Source: Liolophura sinensis
Lineage: Eukaryota > Mollusca > Polyplacophora > Chitonida > Chitonidae
DNA length: 64,000 bases
Direction of reading: 5' to 3'
Assembly: GCF_032854445.1 (NCBI RefSeq)
Contig: NC_088295.1
Coordinates: 88,865,836-88,929,835 of the forward strand
A program made the translations under genes and the position numbers. Positions 59,782 to 64,000 of the stretch are shown one piece after another; the stretch's first letter is position 1, and every line of letters begins with the position of its first letter. The notes under the pieces were generated by a model. The model had not been told where the DNA came from. It ran no database searches and saw nothing but the letters and a program-made list of their open reading frames with translations.

Positions 59782-61200
59782 CTGGAATACACAATAAGAT
59801 ACATTACCACAAGTTATACAAGGCAATGGACTTTCTCTGTGTCATTTACCACAATGCAATTTTACCTAAAAATATTCTTACTTGTGTATTTATTATTATT
59901 TTTTTTTAAACATTTTTGTTCACTTCAGTGAACGCATCAAAATGTTTGGATTCTGAGGTCACTTTTACTGGCCCACTTTGTTTCAATACCATCATCAACT
60001 TCCCTGCAGTCAAGGTCAGCCACTTGAGTGTAGATTACACACTGAAATATCCTGGTTACATACACAATACAAGTCACGTAGGCCCTAAGCCTAAGCAGGC
60101 CAAACACCAGCTTCAAATTCCACCCAAAGAACTTGAAGTCAAAATTGCAAACATTTTGGACTTATATGCACTGTTTTAATCATGAAAAAAGCTGGGCAAT
60201 ATCGTGTTATAACTCCGCACCTTATTTTATCAACTAGTTCTGCCTGGTGTTGTGTATTGTATGGCATCCAAAGGAACAGAAGGATGCCCGTGTATGCCCA
60301 TGAATGGCCACCTCAAGGTGAAGGCTGCGCACCCCTTCCTGCTGGCCCAAGGAAAAATGAGCAGCTACACTGTTATATATTGGTCGTGAAATAACACCCC
60401 AAATCTATCTTAAGATACAATTTATGCGGGTCAAAACCCTCTCAGGGATGCTATAACAAAGAGCGTTGAACTAGTATTACTCGGCATACCGATATACAAG
60501 AACGGCATGAGCGGAATCGGGTTGAAGAATTGGGCGACAAAAGAAACAAACACAAAATTGCATAAACAGTTTTTTGTTACATGCACAAAGTTATCCTCAG
60601 GCATAATGCAAGCGGATATGCAGGTATATATCCATATAGACAAAAACAATGGGGGATTGAGTAGTAGGGCCTACACGGCCTTCATACAGAAATCTGTGAA
60701 AGTCGGATGAAGTTATGTCTACGCGAAACAAACACATCTTTGAAATGTGGACAACCATTCAAGGCTGCATCAGTGAAGCCAAATTACCAGCTATCAGACA
60801 TGTCAGAAGGCTATTCCGGATAAAGTGGTTGAAATATTGGCAGCGATTCTAGATAGCCGTGTTTGTATACGTTAACTGTCTAGATACAGCTGTCCTTTTG
60901 GATTGGATACAAGTTAACCCCTGGCCTGCAGTTAACCCTGCAACATTTCCAATGTCTGCTTAGAGTGTTCCATGAAGGCAGATATGGCTGGCGGTACTAT
61001 GCGTATTCTTGTGAGGAGACAGCAGTGGTTAAACGGGGAAAGAAAAACTCCACTACAAGTGCAGCAGATGTAAGTAGGCCAACACGTCTCGTGTTCGTTC
61101 CATTTTTTATAAACAAGCGTAAAAATGTCTACAATAGAAATCACAACCATTTTGGAGTTCCCAATCATTTGAGAGATTCCAACCATTTAAGAGATATAGC
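59782..61200. other. STAT 5' flank / 5' UTR intron, no gene recognised
   Basis: Open frames here (for example 59916-60179 on +) have no recognisable similarity. CpG is raised at 60420-60720 and 60840-61220, so a STAT promoter or non-coding first exon could lie here, but nothing decisive is seen. Confidence 0.4.
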
Positions 61201-61204
61201 GCGC

Positions 61205-61812
61205 CACATATTGTGCGTTCCTTTTGTATTTGCCCTCGAAAAATTAATGCCCCCTTTTCGATCCACAATAGCCTCCTCAAAAAACCCTTTAGAAGAATGT
61301 ATGCACATCGCTGAGACAGAATCACCTACTATGTATTAGTCATGATATAGCCCCCCACAAAATGTGCATTTCTTTTATACATACTCCCCGAAAAATTAAC
61401 CATGCGCCCTTTTCGGTCAACAATAGCCCCACAAAAATTCCCTTTTGATGAATGTTTGCACGTCGTTAAGATGGAATCACCTACTATATATTAGTTCCCC
61501 AGACTGTGCATTTCTTTTATATTACCCCCTCCCCCCCCCCCGCCCTCCAAATTTACCATACCCCTTTTTCGATCCACAAATGCCCCCAAAAGAAGTCCCT
61601 TATCCAGAATGCTTACACATCGTTAAGACTTAATCATCTACTATATATTAGTTATGATATTGCCCCCACAGAATGCACATTTCTTTTGTATTGACCCCCA
61701 CCGAAAAGTAAAGATGCCCCTTTTACGATCCAAAATAGCCCCCCCAAAAATTCCCTTTGGTATGAATGTCTGCACGTCATTGCGACGCAATCAGCAATTA
61801 TATATCAGTCAT
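61205..61812. repeat. Four ~140-170-bp tandem copies upstream of STAT
   Basis: Each unit holds gtgcatttcttttat, ccccttttcgatccacaa, tagcccccacaaaa, a gcacatcgttaagac-like word and ctactatatattagt. Unit starts fall near 61209, 61364, 61506 and 61675. Contains a long C run near 61527. Confidence 0.85.
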
Positions 61813-62697
61813 AATATAAAATGCCAATTATTTAAGAGATGCCAAAAATTTAAGAGATGGCAACCCTTTAGAGATTGCAACAAATGAAAACGTACCAGAA
61901 CACGGTAATCTATTTTGGTAACAAGGGAAGTCTTGTACAAGAAGTCTGGTACATTGTATAAAAATGCAATATTTCGAGGAAGCCATGTTTTAAAGTAATT
62001 TGACGTTTTGAATACAAGGCACCACTAAGAATCCACTCGTACACCAGTCTGGGAAACTGATCAAAGTAGCCAAAATTTCATGTATGTGCAAATTTTCATC
62101 ACCAAATATTCAACTGGACATCTGTCCGTGCTGCACATAAATTCAGATGGACAAGACCATTTTGTTGCCGGACATGTCCCACAAGTCAATGGTAATTTCA
62201 AACCCTGACATTGATAAAAAAAAGTCCCCCAACCCCTATGGTATCTTATGGTATGTATCTGATAATCTATACATGTGCTTACAACACTGTCAACATCCCA
62301 CATTGCGCACATCTGGCATAGCAACAAACTAGGTCATAACGTCTACTGATTCAAAATCAAAATGAGCAATATTACATGTACATTATGTAGTGACATTATA
62401 TTCTGTAGTGACATTAGAAGGTGTTAAAATCAACAATAACATTCAAATTCCATGTAAGGGTTTACATTTACGTGTGAACAATAGTAGGGGAAAAGAGCAC
62501 AAGCACTCACTATACCCAACAAGCTTGAACTAGGGCAAAGTGTAGCCCTTTCGTTAGAGGTCAACAGCCAAGAGGGAGGCCAATAACAGTATTTATATCC
62601 TGATAAAGCGACCTACTTATGATTTATCCAATCCATACTACATATTACATACTACCAGGATATCTGAATCAGATTAGGTGAATGTACATCAGAAAAT

Positions 62698-62822
62698 CTG
62701 ATACGGATACTGACTTTGTACTGGGGCTTTGCCCATTTCCCTTCCACCAGAATGCTGGCGGATGTTGTATAAGTGACTTATTCTTGAGTATGGTGTAAAA
62801 CACCAATCAAAGAAATAAATAA
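62698..62822 (-). repeat. SINE copy (family A) upstream of STAT
   Basis: The reverse complement reads ttatttctttgattggtgtt, then ttacaccatactcaagaata, with the expected middle (ccagcattctggtgg). Confidence 0.75.
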
Positions 62823-64000
62823 ATATGGGCAATACATGTAGTACTTTAGAGGTGGAGATACATGCATAATTGATATACATAAACACTCACGCATGCATTT
62901 GAATACTGACAAGCTGAATGAACAAGGCTAATTTGGAAATTAAATTACATGTGCAATTACTTTGCCACAATAGAAAAGCTATCAGCCCTAGAGCTGAATA
63001 TTCAGAATTTTACTTTTGTGACTAAACTTGGGGTAAATTTAGCCACAGTATTTTCCAGAATATTCAGTGCTAAATGTATTACACTGGCATGAATCGAATC
63101 ATGAACATTAGTATTATCTTGTCAGTTTTTCTATATTGCTACGCCTTTACCCCTCAAACTGACAGTCTTAGTTGGGAGACTAGGCATCAAACCTGGGTCG
63201 GATCATACTAAAAACTGTAAAAATGGTTCTTGTTGCTACCTCGCTTGGCGCTCAGCACTGAGAGCTTAGAACAAGGAAACAGGGCTGGTTGGCCCAGTGT
63301 CAGTATAATGTGACTACGTGGGGTGTCATGCCTGGTGTCTTCGGCATGACACTTCAGTGGCAGCAGCATGGCCTGGCCCTGCCACAAGATGACACACCTA
63401 ATGACTTCTTGTCGTCATATGACAGAAAAATTGTTAAGTATGACATTAAACCTCAAGCAGCTGATTCATTCATTCACTCAAACAAATTGACTGAACTGAG
63501 ATTCCCTTAGAAAAGACAGGCCCTATGAAGGTTCATTATTGTTCAATGTTAGACTTGCAAAAGAAATGACAAATCTCCTTGGTGGGTGTGAGAAAAAACA
63601 AAAAATGTCTGCAATTTGTTTCACTTCATTGACCTACATGTACATTTGAAAAAGTACAGCGTAGATGCATGAACATGTTGTGTGGTGATCATTCGGATAT
63701 TAAACACAGTAAGATCAGAAGTCATCAATTCAAATGTACATGTAATAATTACATTCACCATGTAAATGTGAACGGTTTCACATCCCGGGATCATTATCAA
63801 GTGACTGACCACTTTACTGTAATCTTCAACCTTTCACATGGCATGTGAAAACCATATTCTCATGGCATGGACTTTTGTGTAGACTGATAAAATAATAATT
63901 TTTGCATAGTCCTGATATTGGCTTGGGTTAGAATTATCCAGGGATACAATCAGTGACTGGGTTAGAATTATCCAGGGATACATGTACAACCAGTGACTGG
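62823..64000. other. Distal upstream sequence, no gene seen
   Basis: AT-rich, with one family B repeat (63286-63480) and, at the very end, a tandem pair of about 43 bp sharing gggttagaattatccaggga. Confidence 0.5.
63286..63480 (+). repeat. Interspersed SINE-like element (family B)
   Basis: gtcagtataatgtgactacg, ggtgtcttcggcatgacact and the tail gttaagtatgacattaaacc then attcattcactc. A partial reverse copy is at 20600-20890. The ending is one I associate with mollusc repeats. Confidence 0.65.

Noticed and set aside
59916-60179. 87-codon + strand frame upstream of STAT
   Set aside because: No recognised similarity, no splice context that links it to a gene, and AT-rich surroundings. Left as unassigned.

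Overview
This is a eukaryotic (animal) window holding two multi-exon genes that converge tail to tail. On the + strand lies a NAB (NGFI-A/EGR-binding) transcriptional co-regulator, CDS 7002-17370 with a possible extra 5' coding exon at 1408-1540. On the - strand lies a STAT5-type transcription factor, CDS 59748 down to 26922. Both models were built by hand. Every junction is GT..AG and phase compatible, giving 709 codons plus stop for NAB (10 exons) and 802 codons plus stop for STAT (21 exons). The many tRNA-like SINE copies, the frequent ACATGTACATGTA words and the invertebrate-style compact exons suggest a lophotrochozoan, most likely a mollusc (perhaps a bivalve). That assignment is inference.

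Layout. 1-1317: no gene seen. 1318-17370: NAB, with a 104-bp minisatellite in intron 8. 17371-26921: convergent 3' flanks. The + strand is T/G-rich up to about 20-22 kb and A/C-rich after about 22.2 kb, which I read as the meeting point of the two transcription units. 26922-59781: STAT, whose introns are crowded with minisatellites of 35-91 bp units, including one 3.5-kb array filling the intron between the linker and SH2 exons. 59782-64000: STAT 5' flank, with interspersed repeats and no recognised gene.

The two genes are signalling regulators. STAT is activated by tyrosine phosphorylation, and the conserved Asp-Gly-Tyr site is present at about Tyr697. NAB modulates EGR-family zinc-finger factors. 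They need not share a pathway here, but human NAB2/STAT6 (convergent neighbours) and NAB1 near STAT1/STAT4 have the same linkage, so the pair looks like ancient conserved microsynteny.

Most unusual observations: (1) several STAT intron arrays have repeat units resembling the exon edge plus 5' splice site next to them, clearest at exons 2, 10 and 16, as if splice junctions had seeded the minisatellites; (2) a perfect 148-bp inverted repeat flanks the last two NAB coding exons; (3) an 85-bp array in STAT intron 6 switches orientation twice, making a large palindrome.
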